Made by a program: the position numbers and the translations under genes. From positions 1 through 7,773 of the forward strand of contig MFIX01000169.1 of assembly GCA_001780825.1 (NCBI GenBank): DNA of 7,773 bases, in the 5' to 3' direction. Every line of letters starts with the position of its first letter. Positions within the stretch are counted from its first letter, which is position 1. The notes beneath the pieces were generated by a model. The model saw only the letters and a program-made list of their open reading frames with translations. It was not told the origin of the DNA and ran no database searches. Shown here one piece after another: positions 6,623-7,773 of the stretch. Source of the DNA: Candidatus Glassbacteria bacterium RIFCSPLOWO2_12_FULL_58_11. GTDB taxonomy: Bacteria > Gemmatimonadota > Glassbacteria > GWA2-58-10.

Positions 6623-7773
6623 CGCTTGGACCTCCTGCGGACCCAGATGAAAAACCCGGTGAAAATGATCGACAGCGGCAGCAGGACCACGCCCACCAGG
6701 CCCATGGTCAGCATATCCGAGCGCTGAAGCATCATCGGCGTGTTCTCGGTCTCCTTCGGGGCGATAGTGATCTGGTCCGTCTGGCCCTTGAGCCAGCGCA
6801 GGCAGTTGAGCAGGAGGTCGCGGTTACCGAGCTGTCCCAGGTAAGCATTGGAGATGAAATCCCGGTCTCCGATAACCACCAGCCGGGCCTCTTTTTCCAG
6901 CTCGCCCGCGGCACTGTCCGCAGCCGCGGCCTCAGCGGTCGTGTCCTCTTTGACCAGGGCGGCTCCGCTCAAGGTCACCGCCACGCCGATCGGCACCTCC
7001 CGGCCCTCGTCCAGGGCCTTGCGGGCCACCTCATCGAAATGCTCCTGGAGCTGTGCGCGGTCCGGCTCGGCATAGCTTTTTTCGCTGGTTTTCAGGAAGG
7101 CCTCGGCGCTGATCCCGGCGGGCAGCGAGCTGTCCGGGCTGACCGAGCGGGCCATGTCGAACACCGTGCCGACATCGAAAAAGCGGGTGATATCATGGGT
7201 TGGGTACTTATTGACCAGGAAAGCGAAAGGGCTGCCTACGGCGCCGCGGAGCATGTCGATCACCAGGTCATCGCCCAGCTTGACTCCATAATGCCCGAGG
7301 AACGGCATCAGGTCCCCGGCCATGAAAGGCTCGACCAGGAACAGCGCCTTCCCGCCTCCCTCCAGGTATTTCGTAATCGTCTCCAGCTCGGCGGGCAGGA
7401 AATCTTTCTCCGGCCCGGCCACGACCAGGATCTCGCAACTGTCCGGCACCGCTTGTACGGTGGCCAGCAGGAGCTCCTGCACCGGGCCGATCTGCTCCTC
7501 GACAGCCGCTTTTGCATCCCCGTAATTGAAGGCCTCACCCTGGGTCAGCTCAGGCTCGCCGTGGCCGGTGACAAAAAATACCGTCCCTTTCCGCCCCGGC
7601 ACCGACCCGCCGAGCAGCTTGGCCACGGCGTTGGTGATCTTGGATTCCTGGTCCGAGTAAATTTTCTCCTGCTTGCCGCCGTAGGTGATGATAATGGCGC
7701 TGGTGCTGCTGATCCCGAGCTGCATGGCCAGCAGGGGATTACGGTCGATATCAGTCAGCTCGTACTTGAAGCG
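6619..7773 (-). CDS. Gldg-family ABC transporter auxiliary protein (5' truncated by window)
   Basis: The frame is open to the right edge. The residues before the ATG at 7725 (RFKYELTDIDRNPLLA) continue the family pattern, so that ATG is internal and the real start lies outside. About 384 residues are visible. Numbered from that ATG, the family markers are FFVTGHGEPEL at 50-60, the ILVVAGP strand near 99, KALFLVEPF near 126, and RLVVIGDRDFISNAYLGQLG near 281 followed by LLNCLRWL. A C-terminal transmembrane helix lies at about 339-361, ending in basic WVRRRSKR. An Ala-rich linker (about 264-277) interrupts the conserved part. The family resembles the soluble part of GldG, which works with an ABC-2 ATPase and permease (GldA/GldF in gliding Bacteroidetes). 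Those partners would be expected upstream, beyond base 7773. Its stop codon overlaps the DUF4340 start, so the two products probably act together. The substrate or process is unknown. Confidence 0.9.
   Translation of the reverse strand, partial: RFKYELTDIDRNPLLAMQLGISSTSAIIITYGGKQEKIYSDQESKITNAVAKLLGGSVPGRKGTVFFVTGHGEPELTQGEAFNYGDAKAAVEEQIGPVQELLLATVQAVPDSCEILVVAGPEKDFLPAELETITKYLEGGGKALFLVEPFMAGDLMPFLGHYGVKLGDDLVIDMLRGAVGSPFAFLVNKYPTHDITRFFDVGTVFDMARSVSPDSSLPAGISAEAFLKTSEKSYAEPDRAQLQEHFDEVARKALDEGREVPIGVAVTLSGAALVKEDTTAEAAAADSAAGELEKEARLVVIGDRDFISNAYLGQLGNRDLLLNCLRWLKGQTDQITIAPKETENTPMMLQRSDMLTMGLVGVVLLPLSIIFTGFFIWVRRRSKR

Overview
The window comes from a Gram-negative (diderm) bacterium with GC-rich genes and an AT-rich intergenic patch. 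Evidence for an outer membrane is a tripartite efflux system that includes a TolC-type outer-membrane channel. The sequence does not fix the species. A gliding-type ABC auxiliary protein followed by a DUF4340 protein would fit an FCB-group, deltaproteobacterial or candidate-phylum genome, but that placement is inference. No rRNA, tRNA, CRISPR array, transposase or phage gene is visible.

Layout. Bases 2-4027 (+) hold a three-gene efflux operon in the order RND pump (5' end cut off by the window), periplasmic adaptor, TolC-like outer-membrane channel, with gaps of only 18 and 42 bases. Bases 4028-4311 are a 284-base intergenic region. It has an AT-rich half containing a Fur-box-like sequence and a GC-rich half that forms a nested hairpin just upstream of the next gene. 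Bases 4312-4650 (+) encode a pterin-4a-carbinolamine dehydratase (phhB) with an intact catalytic signature. It is followed by a 38-base palindrome resembling a dispersed repeat, and then by a rho-independent terminator oriented for the minus strand. Bases 4829-7773 (-) hold the last two genes of a second operon that converges on phhB. These are a Gldg-family ABC auxiliary protein (5' end outside the window) and a DUF4340 protein, joined by an ATGA stop/start overlap.

How the parts work together. The pump, adaptor and channel should assemble into one envelope-spanning, proton-driven export machine. The Gldg/DUF4340 pair is normally found with an ABC-2 ATPase and permease, which would lie beyond base 7773. 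Both proteins are membrane-anchored with large, probably periplasmic, domains. PhhB is a soluble housekeeping enzyme of tetrahydropterin recycling with no obvious functional link to either operon.

Most of the window is recognisable. The points most worth a second look are the fourfold internal repeat of the DUF4340 protein, the Glu-Tyr replacing the usual Lys-Asn in transmembrane helix 10 of the RND pump, the Fur-like box, the competing hairpins ahead of phhB and the REP-like palindrome. I found no convincing sign of a wholly new system.
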